Shown here: positions 25,401 through 32,970 of the stretch, one piece after another
Numbering within the stretch: the stretch's first letter is position 1
How the letters are laid out: every line of letters begins with the position of its first letter
Assembly (NCBI GenBank): GCA_030533325.1
Contig: JAUNJJ010000033.1
Coordinates: 1-32,970 of the forward strand
DNA from: Oscillospiraceae bacterium
GTDB lineage: Bacteria > Bacillota > Clostridia > Oscillospirales > Ruminococcaceae
Length of the DNA: 32,970 bases
Direction: 5' to 3'
Notes under the pieces: model-generated
The model's database searches: none
Seen by the model: the letters and a program-made list of their open reading frames with translations, nothing else
What the model was told of the DNA's origin: nothing
Translations under genes and position numbers: made by a program

Positions 25401-25431
25401 GCAGGGCTTTGCGGTCGCCCTGCACCTTCGC
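25401..25431. repeat. GC-rich interspersed repeat, copy C (short form)
   Basis: GCAGGGCTTTGCGGTCGCCCTGC then ACCTTCGC. It equals copy A minus the stretch between its two GGTCG motifs (about 22 bp), so a deletion between short direct repeats explains it. The short form is a perfect 7-bp stem (GCAGGGC/GCCCTGC) with a nine-base loop. It lies in the pilus operon between a minor pilin gene and pilB. Confidence 0.75.
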
Positions 25432-25451
25432 ACACCTATATTTTGAGTAGC

Positions 25452-26126
25452 TTAATGCAGATATGTATATAATATTTCAAATTCATTGGTCTTACAGCTT
25501 ATTTCATTAGGGATATATATGTGTGATTTTGCTGTTTCATTTAATATTGGTATGCTTCCACTACGTGAATAATAAGTCTCTCCATAACGGCTTATTTCAA
25601 CTGCAAATTCAATTGTATCCGGATAGATTTTTATATCAGGATTATCAGGATCAGTTTTTATTTCATATTTACTGAATGTAACTGTACACACACAACCATT
25701 CATTGAGTTTTCATTTGATTTATTGCCGTAAATATAAAAAGGCTCTGTAATGTTTTTTCTCTGGAGAATCATACTTTCTGAACCTATTTTCATTTTTTCA
25801 TAGTATGGAATAATTTCCACAGTCTCAGAACCTTCTGCCACTGTTACCTTAAGGTCATCTTTATCAATAAACGACAAACTATCCTTAGTATTTATATCGA
25901 CAGTTTCGTCAATTTTTAAAGCTGTAACATAGGACAGATGGTCGTAAATAAAATTATATACGTTGTTTCCGTTATTCTGCGCTGCTCTGAAAAGTGCATT
26001 TCTTCCGAATATATTGAATGTAGTTATGATAACACCTGAAGCAATGGCTATAAGAATCACCATAATAACAAGTGAAGTCATAACTTCAACAAGTGTAAAA
26101 CCTCTCAGTTTATTTTTCTTTTTCAT
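25452..26126 (-). CDS. Minor pilin/pseudopilin, prepilin-type
   Basis: A 224-residue protein with a type IV prepilin N-terminus: MKKKNKLRG, cleavage before FTLVE (Glu5 present), then a hydrophobic helix of about 20 residues. The remainder is a soluble domain, with two Cys in CVCTV suggesting a local disulfide or metal site. Length and shape are like PilW/GspJ-type minor pilins, which prime pilus assembly. Position in the operon supports this. Confidence 0.85.
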   Translation of the reverse strand: MKKKNKLRGFTLVEVMTSLVIMVILIAIASGVIITTFNIFGRNALFRAAQNNGNNVYNFIYDHLSYVTALKIDETVDINTKDSLSFIDKDDLKVTVAEGSETVEIIPYYEKMKIGSESMILQRKNITEPFYIYGNKSNENSMNGCVCTVTFSKYEIKTDPDNPDIKIYPDTIEFAVEISRYGETYYSRSGSIPILNETAKSHIYIPNEISCKTNEFEILYTYLH

Positions 26127-26150
26127 AAATATCCCCGGCTCCCGTTTAAT

Positions 26151-26549
26151 TTATTCGCCGCCTCCTGCATTGCATGGCATATAAATATTGTATCTGACAC
26201 TGTTTGCATCACCGGTTACTACTCCGGCAATCGCTGTCTGTTCGTATTCTGTAATCATTGTTGTCAGTGGATCACCATTAGTATCAGTAATTTTTTCTCT
26301 AATCTCAACCTTGTATTCTACTGTATCTTTTGTACCTGCTTCATCAGGATTATACTGGTTAATGCAGGATTCAATCTCACCTACTGCAACACCGTCTGCA
26401 TCCCTCAGGTCTTTTCCTTTCTGAAGAAGATTGGCTGAAGTATTTACACCAACATAGGCTATTATCGTAACAAGTATAATAATAACCATGGCAATAATAA
26501 CTTCAATAAGCGTCATACCCTTTAGTCTGTTTTTTTTAGTATGTAACAT
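26151..26549 (-). CDS. Minor pilin/pseudopilin, prepilin-type (MTLIE)
   Basis: A 132-residue protein with basic leader MLHTKKNRLKG followed by MTLIEVIIAMVIIILVT. The first mature residue is Met rather than Phe, which is accepted by prepilin peptidases; Glu5 is present. The ATG at 26549 is preferred over a TTG three codons earlier, which would have almost no spacing from its ribosome site. It overlaps the end of the upstream gene by 14 bp, so translation is coupled. It is likely a PilV/GspI-like initiator pilin. Confidence 0.82.
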   Translation of the reverse strand: MLHTKKNRLKGMTLIEVIIAMVIIILVTIIAYVGVNTSANLLQKGKDLRDADGVAVGEIESCINQYNPDEAGTKDTVEYKVEIREKITDTNGDPLTTMITEYEQTAIAGVVTGDANSVRYNIYMPCNAGGGE

Positions 26550-26976
26550 ATCCCTCAAACTCCCAGCATTTTTTTATCGTGTCATAATTCATAACTGCGC
26601 ACATTGTATATTTCATATTTCCCGAAGATGCATCGGATTTTATGAAAATAATTTCATCACCGCTTTTGGAAATATTAACTGTAACCGGTTCATCAAGTTC
26701 GAATGTTATTTCCGCCTCACGGCCTTTGTAGTCTTTTCCGTATTTATTTGCCGAAGATATCTCTGAAATCTGCTCAAGTTTATTATTTTCTATCAAATTT
26801 ACTGTAAGCTCTACCCCGGAACGTGCAAGATATTCAGCACGGCGTGAAGCTATGTTGTTAATTTCCTCTTCAGCATAGGATTTGTTAATTGCCAGAAGTC
26901 CTGTCAGTACAAATGCAACTATAAGCAGAGCACATACCGACCAGAGCAGGGCTGATCCTTTAAGTTTTTTTCTCAT
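26536..26976 (-). CDS. PilX-like minor pilus assembly protein
   Basis: A 146-residue protein with one N-terminal membrane helix (LKGSALLWSVCALLIVAFVLTG) followed by AEEEINNIASRRAEYLARSGVE, the tail of a PilX/GspK-like N-terminal domain. It lacks the strict FTLxE prepilin motif; the SALL form is typical for PilX-type proteins. The start with GGAGG six bases upstream is chosen over the longer frame. It is likely part of the minor pilin complex. Confidence 0.7.
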   Translation of the reverse strand: MRKKLKGSALLWSVCALLIVAFVLTGLLAINKSYAEEEINNIASRRAEYLARSGVELTVNLIENNKLEQISEISSANKYGKDYKGREAEITFELDEPVTVNISKSGDEIIFIKSDASSGNMKYTMCAVMNYDTIKKCWEFEGYVTY

Positions 26977-27009
26977 GCTGCACCTCCGTTTTCTCCGTAT
27001 ATACAAATT

Positions 27010-27043
27010 CGCAGGGAGACATCCATCTGCCCTGCGTTTTTTT
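27010..27043 (+). terminator. Plus-strand terminator-like hairpin inside the pilus operon
   Basis: CGCAGGG-13 bases-CCCTGCG followed by seven T on the plus strand, that is antisense to the operon. On the minus strand the same stem forms but lacks a following T-run. It lies between the pilO-like and pilX-like genes, with a second GCAGG/CCTGC stem next to it. Confidence 0.6.
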
Positions 27044-27066
27044 CAGCAGGGTTGTCCTGCAGGTTA

Positions 27067-27852
27067 TTAGTAATCTGTCCTTGAAACAAGATCAAAACTC
27101 CGGTCATACATATGTACCTTTATACCTATGCCAGCTTTATAAATAGAATTGCTGACAATCTTTCCTGTTTTTACAATTTCGCCGATGATAGGAATGGATT
27201 CAGATACTTCCTCTTCCGAGCCGGACTCGTAAACGGCATCAAGGTCACCGCTGTTAAAATAAAATCTGCTTATTTCCATGGATTTCTGATTGTACACCTT
27301 GCTCAAAAATGAAATGATGTCTTCATATCTTCCGGAAACATTGTAGTAAATCTCTCTTGTGCATTCACCTGTTTCATACTGAAGCGATACATAATCACCG
27401 TCATCGGAAACAACTTTTCCTCCCTCAGGGTACATGGCGATTGCCGAATAACCGTCAACGCTCTCTTCCTTTTCCTTGTCAACAGCACATTCAACTCTGA
27501 CTGTCTCTTTCACAAGTTCGGAAATCTCTGAACTTTCGATAGAGATGTTTGAAGCGACCAGCATATTGGTAATCATATCATCCTGCTGGCTGTTTTCCAT
27601 AAAAGGTAAAAACTCTGAACGCTTTTTTGCAAGTTCCTCCTTGGCTTCCTTATATGAAACTGCATCTATACTGTAGTATGCTGCAAGCATCTTCATGTCT
27701 TCATATACCATTGTCATGCTCTCAACCTTGTCAGCAAGTTCAGATTTTTTCTCAAGAACCGGTCTGTAAAAATACTGCACTGCAATAACAAGAACAAGTA
27801 CGGCAACAAGGACGGTAAGCGTAATCATCTGCTTTTTTGTAATATTTTTCAT
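27067..27852 (-). CDS. PilO-like inner-membrane alignment protein
   Basis: A 261-residue protein with one N-terminal membrane helix (MITLTVLVAVLVLVIAVQYFY, residues about 9-29), then a coiled coil (ekkselADKVESMTMVYEDMK) and an alpha/beta C-terminal domain, the plan of PilO. PilO pairs with PilN to couple the cytoplasmic PilM to the pilus platform. Its ATG overlaps the stop of the pilN-like gene by one base (TAATG) with GGAGG upstream. Sequence identity to known PilO is low, so the call rests on plan and operon position. Confidence 0.75.
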   Translation of the reverse strand: MKNITKKQMITLTVLVAVLVLVIAVQYFYRPVLEKKSELADKVESMTMVYEDMKMLAAYYSIDAVSYKEAKEELAKKRSEFLPFMENSQQDDMITNMLVASNISIESSEISELVKETVRVECAVDKEKEESVDGYSAIAMYPEGGKVVSDDGDYVSLQYETGECTREIYYNVSGRYEDIISFLSKVYNQKSMEISRFYFNSGDLDAVYESGSEEEVSESIPIIGEIVKTGKIVSNSIYKAGIGIKVHMYDRSFDLVSRTDY

Positions 27853-28460
27853 TACTCCTCCGCCTCCCTGTTTACATCGTTTTCATCAAAATATCCGGTT
27901 GCGGAGAATACATAAACATCTCCCTGACGAACATATCCTGTATAGCTGATATAGCAGAAAATATTTTTTTCCGCCAGTTCACTGACAAATCCGGAAGCAT
28001 CACGAACATCGTCCGCTTCTCCGCTGATAAATACGATTCCCTTATCATATGATATATTTTTTATCTTTGCAGCAGCACCCTGACAGCTGAGAATTTCACT
28101 GATCAAATCAGGTGTAAGCTTTTTTGTCTGCTGGTTCTGAGCCTCGATGTTCTCAATATTTTTAATGTGCTTTTCAGAAATAAGCGTCAGAATCTGATTT
28201 TCATACTCAAGACGTTCAGCGCTTACGCTCTGCTCAGCCGCTTCATCAGAATAAATCTTGCTGTAAAGATCATCATACTCAGCCTGAACACCCTTCATCT
28301 GTACATACATTATCACATAAATCCCTGCAAGAACTACAAATCCTGAGGCTGCAAGGATTATCCGCACCGTTCTGGGACTGATTTTCTTTTTGGTATCCTT
28401 CTCAACAGTTTTCTGATACTGCTGATAAAGGTTAATATTTTTTTTCTTCAATTTCCTCAT
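27852..28460 (-). CDS. PilN-like inner-membrane protein
   Basis: A 202-residue protein with a basic cytoplasmic N-terminus (KLKKKNINLYQQYQK), one membrane helix at about 32-54, a coiled coil and a small alpha/beta domain. The INLYQQYQK segment near the N-terminus corresponds to the PilN INLLP-type motif that docks on PilM. The ATG at 28460 with GGGG eight bases upstream is chosen over a GTG three codons earlier. It lies between pilM and the pilO-like gene, the standard order M-N-O. Confidence 0.75.
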   Translation of the reverse strand: MRKLKKKNINLYQQYQKTVEKDTKKKISPRTVRIILAASGFVVLAGIYVIMYVQMKGVQAEYDDLYSKIYSDEAAEQSVSAERLEYENQILTLISEKHIKNIENIEAQNQQTKKLTPDLISEILSCQGAAAKIKNISYDKGIVFISGEADDVRDASGFVSELAEKNIFCYISYTGYVRQGDVYVFSATGYFDENDVNREAEE

Positions 28461-28473
28461 ATATGGCACCCCG

Positions 28474-29358
28474 TTACAAGCTGATCATATTTCCTATAGC
28501 ATAAACAAAATCATTTACGTTTTTCGTGCCGCGGTACTTTATCTCTTCAGGAGTATCCGCTGCCTGAACGTTTACGCCGACAGCCTCCGCAAGTCTTCTG
28601 TAAAACTCATGCCCTGCCGGAAAAAATCCGCTGAAATAAAAATCCGTTATATCATGATTGGTTTTTTCGGATTTGTTGAACTGAATGAGATTCAGGAGGG
28701 TTTTTTCAAGTTCATCAAAAAGTGCGGCATTATCACCCATATCTGCCATGAGTCTGACCCTTCTTGAGATTCTGTAGTAACCGTCAACAAAGAGCATAAA
28801 AGAAGCTGTATGCTTGTCAACCACAGCATATACAAAGGTTTCCTCGTAAAGTCTGTTTATGTTCATTATATACTTTATCATACATGCCATGGCTATGTCA
28901 ACTGATTCTATCTTAAGTCCTATTGACTGAAACATTTCTATGTATTCAGAAAGGAAATCCTTTTCGACCATTACTGCCAGAACTGTCGCTCCGCCGTTTT
29001 CATTTAGCGGGTCGATAACCATGTAGTCAGTAATCATATTTTCACGGTTTTCAATATCCTGAAAATTATCCGCAATAAGTGTAAGAAGCTTTTTTCTGTC
29101 TCTGAGAAGAGGAACTTCGAGAAGTTTTGTAATTACATTTGTACCGTCTATAACAAGGCTGATACTCTTTGCGTCAATCCTTGCCTCTTCAAGACTCTGC
29201 TTAAGTGCAGCCGGATCCGTAATTACGCCGTTGATTATACAGCCTTCTGCAACAGGGCACTCTCTTATATCACGGATATTCGCCTTGTGTCCGGAAAAGC
29301 TGCCTTTTACTATATGTACTTTTTCATTTGCTATATATACTGATGTCCTGATTCCCAT
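28474..29358 (-). CDS. pilM: PilM-like actin-fold ATPase
   Basis: A 294-residue soluble protein of the FtsA/PilM actin-like type. [31 protein letters not shown] and [13 protein letters not shown] match the phosphate and adenosine regions of the PilM fold in position. It forms the cytoplasmic ring that links PilB to PilN. GGGAGG precedes the start, and two bases separate it from the pilC stop. It is somewhat shorter than proteobacterial PilM (about 350 residues). Confidence 0.82.
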   Translation of the reverse strand: MGIRTSVYIANEKVHIVKGSFSGHKANIRDIRECPVAEGCIINGVITDPAALKQSLEEARIDAKSISLVIDGTNVITKLLEVPLLRDRKKLLTLIADNFQDIENRENMITDYMVIDPLNENGGATVLAVMVEKDFLSEYIEMFQSIGLKIESVDIAMACMIKYIMNINRLYEETFVYAVVDKHTASFMLFVDGYYRISRRVRLMADMGDNAALFDELEKTLLNLIQFNKSEKTNHDITDFYFSGFFPAGHEFYRRLAEAVGVNVQAADTPEEIKYRGTKNVNDFVYAIGNMISL

Positions 29359-29359
29359 T

Positions 29360-30616
29360 TCATATTTCCTCCCGTTCCGATATATCCTCCACTATAGCCT
29401 GCATCTCTATTCCGGCACCCGGATCTGAGGCACCTTCGATGTTGCTGTACATGCTGAAAATCGGAAGCATTACAGAACCGATTACAACGAGGACGAGGCC
29501 TGCAAGTATAACTATCATAACCGGCTGAAGAATGGTGATAAGCTTGTTTATCGCAGCCTGTGACTCATACTCATATGAATCTGCTGTACTGTTGAGCATC
29601 CTGTCAAGCTGACCTGTTTCCTCGCCGACTTCCACTGTCTGTGAAAGCTTTATATCGAAACCGTCAATTCCTTTTAAAGTCTCGGAAAGAGTATTTCCGG
29701 CTCTTACGTTCTTTATTGCATCATCGAACTGTTCTCTTATATAGTAGTTTGTAATGGTATTTTTCGAAATATTGAGACAGTCAACGATATTGATACCGCT
29801 GGCATAGAGTGAAGCAAGTGTTCTGCCGAATCTTGCTGTGTGAATTATCTTTATAAGCGGACTTATCTTCGGTACTTTAACCGTAAACTTGTCCAGTACA
29901 TATTTTACCGGATAGAGCTGGGCTACAAATCCGATAATCATAACGGAGATAACCGCTATAAGCGATACGATAATTAAATTTTCCCTGATAAATGTACTGA
30001 TGTTCATGACTATCTGTGTGATAAGCGGAACTTCCATATCCTCAAAGAGTTCAAAGAAGGTCGGAAGTACAAATGTGAAGAGTGCCATCATAACCACTAC
30101 TATAAGTACAAGGAGGATAATCGGATAGGTCATGGCGCTCTTTACAGCACCGTTCAGCCTGTACTCCTTCTCGTAGTGAGCCGCCATCTTATCAAAGGTC
30201 TGGTCGATTCGCCCGCTCTCCTCACCGGCTCGTATCATATTTATAAGCATCTCCGGGAACATTCGCCCCTGCATCTCCATGGCATCGGAAAGAGGTACGC
30301 CTCGTTTAATCTGTGTTGTTATATTTGTGTACGCTTTTTTCAGCTTCGGTTCTATATCACGTCCGCTGATTATAGTAAAGGAACGAACCACCGAAACGCC
30401 GGAACCTAAAAGTGAAGCAAGTTCACGGCAGAGTTCCGAAAGTTCATTTGCCTTGAGTTTTCGTCCGTAAGTAACATTAGCCTTTTCCTCGTAACTGATG
30501 AGAAAAAGGTTCTGTTGTTTTAATATTTCTCTGAGCTGTTCAGGTGTTGCAGTTGTAATCTGCCCTTTTGAAATTTTTCCTCCCATATTGGAGGCCACAT
30601 ACTGATAAACTGCCAT
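29360..30616 (-). CDS. pilC: Type IV pilus platform protein PilC/GspF
   Basis: A 418-residue polytopic inner-membrane protein. Two GspF domains are visible: [16 protein letters not shown] ... [19 protein letters not shown] in the first and [14 protein letters not shown] ... [14 protein letters not shown] in the second. Membrane helices lie at about 165-190, 205-240 and 370-400. PilC interacts with PilB and is the platform on which pilin is polymerised. It follows pilA after a hairpin and is tightly linked to pilM. Confidence 0.92.
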   Translation of the reverse strand: MAVYQYVASNMGGKISKGQITTATPEQLREILKQQNLFLISYEEKANVTYGRKLKANELSELCRELASLLGSGVSVVRSFTIISGRDIEPKLKKAYTNITTQIKRGVPLSDAMEMQGRMFPEMLINMIRAGEESGRIDQTFDKMAAHYEKEYRLNGAVKSAMTYPIILLVLIVVVMMALFTFVLPTFFELFEDMEVPLITQIVMNISTFIRENLIIVSLIAVISVMIIGFVAQLYPVKYVLDKFTVKVPKISPLIKIIHTARFGRTLASLYASGINIVDCLNISKNTITNYYIREQFDDAIKNVRAGNTLSETLKGIDGFDIKLSQTVEVGEETGQLDRMLNSTADSYEYESQAAINKLITILQPVMIVILAGLVLVVIGSVMLPIFSMYSNIEGASDPGAGIEMQAIVEDISEREEI

Positions 30617-30664
30617 ATTCCCTCATCCCCTGATTTGTTTTTCTTTTCCTGTATAAATAAATTT

Positions 30665-30698
30665 AAGCATTCAGCACTCATATAAGTGCTGAATGCTT
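30665..30698 (-). terminator. Hairpin between pilA and pilC
   Basis: Perfect 14-bp stem AAGCATTCAGCACT / AGTGCTGAATGCTT with a six-base loop, followed on the minus strand by a T-rich but interrupted tract. It is likely a partial terminator or RNA-stabilising stem that keeps major pilin mRNA above that of downstream genes. Confidence 0.6.
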
Positions 30699-30748
30699 GT
30701 TGAATTATGTATCAAAAACATATTTATTGACAATCACTACTCTGATTA

Positions 30749-31204
30749 TTATGAAGTATGTGTAGTTACTGAAAATCCTGTACTGCTATAAGTTACATCG
30801 TAAGAACCATCACTAGTAGTATATTTAAGTCCTGTAATCTTTGCTTTATCTAATGTAACGTCTGAAATAGCCGCACTACCTGAAGGAACATCTGCTAAAG
30901 CTAATATATCACTCAACTTTCCTACCACCCATGCATTATTCAAACTCGTCGTACCATGTAACGCATACTCTTCACTGGCAATCGTCTGTGCAGCAGTAAG
31001 AACATTACGTGCTTCAGTGATAGCTGTCTTTTCCTTCGCCTTATCAATATACCCCGTAAGCGCCGGAATCATTGCGGCCGCGAGGATTGCGAGGATTACG
31101 AGTACAACGATTATTTCAACGAGTGTGAAACCCTTGAGTGCCTTACGACCTTTCTTCCTGTTGTCGTTCATCTTCGCCATAGTTCTTCCCATAAAGTTTT
31201 TCAT
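30749..31204 (-). CDS. pilA: Major type IV pilin PilA
   Basis: A 151-residue prepilin with an unusually long basic leader of 25 residues (MKNFMGRTMAKMNDNRKKGR...), cleaved before FTLVEIIVVLVILAILAAAMIPAL; Glu5 is present. The mature protein is about 126 residues with a short C-terminal beta domain rich in Thr and Ser. First gene of the operon with the strongest promoter of the region and a hairpin after it, which fits the major subunit. AAAGGTGG lies seven bases before the start used. Internal Met codons would shorten the leader, but have weaker ribosome sites. Confidence 0.92.
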   Translation of the reverse strand: MKNFMGRTMAKMNDNRKKGRKALKGFTLVEIIVVLVILAILAAAMIPALTGYIDKAKEKTAITEARNVLTAAQTIASEEYALHGTTSLNNAWVVGKLSDILALADVPSGSAAISDVTLDKAKITGLKYTTSDGSYDVTYSSTGFSVTTHTS

Positions 31205-31277
31205 AAAAAATCCACCTTTCTGAAAAATAAAAATTAAATTATTTTTGAGATTAACTAATCCCGTATCTCATGTTCCT

Positions 31278-31306
31278 ATTATAACACCACCTCTGTCGAT
31301 TGTCAA
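31278..31306 (-). promoter_or_regulatory. Consensus promoter of the pilus operon
   Basis: Minus-strand TTGACA, 17-bp spacer, TATAAT, a perfect match to the sigma-70/SigA consensus. The leader is about 67 bases. The rest of 31,307-31,489 is AT-rich, with a weak AAAAAATCT/AGATTTTTT stem at 31320-31350 and a -10-like TATAAT at 31454 for the next gene. Confidence 0.85.
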
Positions 31307-31489
31307 TAGTTTATATAAAAAAATCTCAGAATCTTTCAGATTTTTTAGCAATTCCACATATATTGACGAATTTGCTGTGCAAATTGCTCAAATTCAAAAG
31401 TGGTTTACAGTGATTTCATAAATATTTTTATGAATAAAAACTTTACGTACGGATATAATATTTAAAAATAAAAACAAGAGGTAAAAACA

Positions 31490-31924
31490 ATGATAGAACA
31501 CGATACCATCAGACTGCTCCGTGAATGTGATGCGGGGATAAAAATGGGAATCTCCTCGATTGAGGAGGTAATTGAGTATACAGGTGATAAAAATCTCCGT
31601 GAACGCCTGCAGAGGTCAGTTTCCGAACATGAAGAGATAAAGAAGGACCTGCAGGAACTCCTTGATATTTACCATGATGAAGGAAAAGAACCGAATGTCA
31701 TGGCTAAGGGCATGTCCTGGATAAAGACAAATGTCAAACTTGCCATAAACGAATCTGACAACGTCATAGCCGACCTGATTACCGACGGCTGCGATATGGG
31801 TGTAAAGTCACTGAGCAAGTACCTTAACCAGTACGAAGGTGCAGACGAAAAATCGAAGGATCTTGCAAAGAAGCTGATAAAAACCGAAGAAAAACTCGGA
31901 AATGATATGAGAGAATATCTGTAA
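31490..31924 (+). CDS. Helical-bundle (ferritin-like, DUF2383-like) protein
   Basis: A 144-residue soluble protein, all helical and acidic, with heptad-like spacing (HDTIRLLRECDAGIKMGISSIEEV; SVSEHEEIKKDLQELLDIYHDEG). Length and pattern resemble small ferritin-like four-helix proteins of Clostridia, but no complete metal site (ExxH pair) can be confirmed, so function is open. AAGAGGT precedes the ATG by eight bases. It is monocistronic, divergent from the pilus operon and closed by its own strong terminator. Confidence 0.7.
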   Translation: MIEHDTIRLLRECDAGIKMGISSIEEVIEYTGDKNLRERLQRSVSEHEEIKKDLQELLDIYHDEGKEPNVMAKGMSWIKTNVKLAINESDNVIADLITDGCDMGVKSLSKYLNQYEGADEKSKDLAKKLIKTEEKLGNDMREYL

Positions 31925-31964
31925 AAACAATGCCTCCGGAAAAACTCCGGAGGCATTGTTTTTT
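31924..31964 (+). terminator. Intrinsic terminator after the helical-bundle gene
   Basis: Sixteen-bp stem AAAACAATGCCTCCGG / CCGGAGGCATTGTTTT, seven-base loop, then T-run. Confidence 0.9.
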
Positions 31965-31977
31965 AACTTAAATAATG

Positions 31978-32006
31978 TTGATTTACTTTTACTTAAATGG
32001 TATAAT
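31978..32006 (+). promoter_or_regulatory. Promoter of the toxin-antitoxin pair
   Basis: TTGATT, 17-bp spacer, TATAAT, 73 bp before the antitoxin start. No clear palindromic operator was found beside it. Confidence 0.7.
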
Positions 32007-32079
32007 TATTTATATAAACCGCACAACCCCAAAAATTTTTTCGCCCATTATATTAGAAAAAATAAAAGGAGGACATTCT

Positions 32080-32325
32080 ATGACTGCTATTCAGGAACAG
32101 GCTATTCAGCTTATACAGCAACTGCCTGATGAAAAAATTCAGGCAATAATAACCCTTGCATCAGATGAAATCAACCTTATTAATTTACAAAACACTGAAA
32201 ATTCCATAAGGAAAAAGAAAGCACTTCAGACACTGGAAAATTTGAATTTAATTTTTCCAGAAGAATTTGATGCGGAAAAAGAATTAAGAGAAGCAATGGA
32301 GGATAAGTATGGTATTACTTATTGA
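32080..32325 (+). CDS. Antitoxin of a VapBC-like pair
   Basis: An 81-residue protein with AGGAGG before the ATG at 32080; an upstream in-frame start would cover the promoter and is not used. AIQEQAIQLIQQLPDEKIQAII at the N-terminus is a helix-rich motif common in small antitoxins (DUF2281-like) paired with PIN toxins in Clostridia. The C-terminal tail (FDAEKELREAMEDKYG) is charged and is probably the toxin-wrapping part. It overlaps the toxin gene by 17 bp, so the two are translated together. Confidence 0.78.
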   Translation: MTAIQEQAIQLIQQLPDEKIQAIITLASDEINLINLQNTENSIRKKKALQTLENLNLIFPEEFDAEKELREAMEDKYGITY

Positions 32326-32725
32326 TGCTAATATTGTTCTTGATTATTTACTAAAACGCGAACCCTTTTACAACGACGCTAAAAAAATAATGGATATATG
32401 CTGTGACCCGGAAATTAAAGGCTGTATTGCACTTCATACAATCACAACTCTGTGGTATATACTCAGGAAGTTTCCTGATGATCAGCGCAGAATTGCTCTT
32501 TTTTCAATATGCAGCATTCTTGAAGTTACAGGAACATCTCATGATGAAGTAATAAATGCATTGGAAATGAGAGAATTCAAAGATTTTGAAGATTGTATTC
32601 AAACAAAATGTGCAAAAACTGCTAAAGCCGATTATATAATAACACGAAATACAGATGACTTTATTTTCTCAGAGATTCCAGCAATAACGCCAATCAAATT
32701 TATTGAAAAAATAATAAATAAGTAA
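32309..32725 (+). CDS. PIN-domain ribonuclease toxin (VapC-like)
   Basis: A 138-residue PIN domain protein. LIDANIVLDYLLKREPF near the N-terminus gives the first catalytic Asp (residue 6). FKDFEDCIQ in the middle gives the next acidic residues, and ADYIITRNTDDF near the end the last Asp of the Mg-binding site. PIN toxins cleave tRNA or rRNA when released from their antitoxin. GGAGG lies six bases before the ATG inside the antitoxin gene. The set of acidic residues appears complete, so it is likely active. Confidence 0.88.
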   Translation: MVLLIDANIVLDYLLKREPFYNDAKKIMDICCDPEIKGCIALHTITTLWYILRKFPDDQRRIALFSICSILEVTGTSHDEVINALEMREFKDFEDCIQTKCAKTAKADYIITRNTDDFIFSEIPAITPIKFIEKIINK

Positions 32726-32789
32726 AATCAACCGACTGAAAGCACAGATTGCATCTTTACAGGGAAACATGTAAACATAGCAATATATC

Positions 32790-32970
32790 TAATAATACTG
32801 TATACATACGGACTAAAGAAGGGATTACCTTATGGAAGCCTTTCAAGAACGATATGCATAAATATTGTAGGCTTCAATGTATTTAAGTGTGATGAATACA
32901 AGTCTCACTTTACACTAAGGGAAGTTACCAGAAACGAAGTATACAGCGATAAAATGAGTATATACTTTTA
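32790..32970 (+). pseudogene. 5'-truncated Rpn/PDDEXK transposase-family fragment (cut by window edge)
   Basis: The plus-strand frame reads YGLKKGLPYGSLSRTICINIV, then GFNVFKCDEYKSHFTLRE and SDKMSIYFY, running off the window. This is the central part of PDDEXK_2/Rpn-type proteins (pattern ...YxxLxPxIxINIxxFNxFxxxEYHSxFxLRE...). The frame is closed by a stop at 32723-32725 upstream, and the N-terminal nuclease part (FxxIFG..., the Asp and ExQ) is missing, so this copy is a remnant. It lies just after the toxin gene. Confidence 0.7.

Noticed and set aside
31316-31350. AT-only stem AAAAAATCT/AGATTTTTT as a terminator
   Set aside because: It has no GC core and no gene ends nearby on either strand, so it is not supported as a terminator.
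32036-32047. TTTTCGCCCATT upstream of the antitoxin, similar to the start of the paired 17-bp repeat
   Set aside because: Only seven bases match and there is no second copy 21 bp away.

Overview
The window looks like a chromosomal segment from a fibre-degrading Ruminococcus-like member of the Clostridia. The evidence is low to moderate GC, strong AGGAGG-type ribosome binding sites, two secreted cellulases with C-terminal dockerins (GH5 and GH9), a ferredoxin-dependent 2-oxoacid oxidoreductase, and a type IV pilus operon. Dockerin cellulases favour a cellulosome producer of the R. flavefaciens / R. champanellensis type over R. albus; this is inference, since no marker gene is present.

Layout. 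1-2,500: accessory DNA, with a possible orphan immunity protein, a frameshifted remnant of a polymorphic-toxin-like protein, an Rpn-like PD-(D/E)XK gene, and an unusual element built from paired 17-bp repeats. 2,526-9,728: plant cell wall block, with a hybrid sugar-binding/AraC regulator divergent from a CE4-GH5-CBM-dockerin enzyme, then a GH9-CBM3-dockerin enzyme preceded by a tiny translationally coupled remnant of a Phd/YefM antitoxin. 9,969-13,266: a ParA-like ATPase and a four-subunit 2-oxoacid:ferredoxin oxidoreductase (delta, alpha, beta, gamma). 13,444-13,524: a 26-codon ORF with its own strong promoter. 13,643-22,027: one 2,794-residue protein with a type IV prepilin N-terminus and about 1,870 residues of BspA-type leucine-rich repeats. 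22,351-23,430: a second Rpn gene, again with the paired repeat upstream. 23,651-31,204: a minus-strand type IV pilus operon reading pilA, pilC, pilM, pilN-like, pilO-like, pilX-like, two minor pilins, pilB. 31,490-32,725: a helical-bundle protein and an antitoxin/PIN toxin pair. The window ends in a fragment of a third Rpn-type gene.

How it may work together (inference). The pilus operon supplies assembly ATPase, platform, alignment proteins, major and minor pilins. The giant prepilin-LRR protein, transcribed in the same direction just past the operon and cut off from it only by an Rpn gene, is a good candidate for a surface adhesin loaded on or anchored by the same machine, next to secreted cellulases it could serve. 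That giant pseudopilin and the Rpn-linked paired repeat are the two most unusual things here. No prepilin peptidase, PilT, rRNA, tRNA or CRISPR array was seen.
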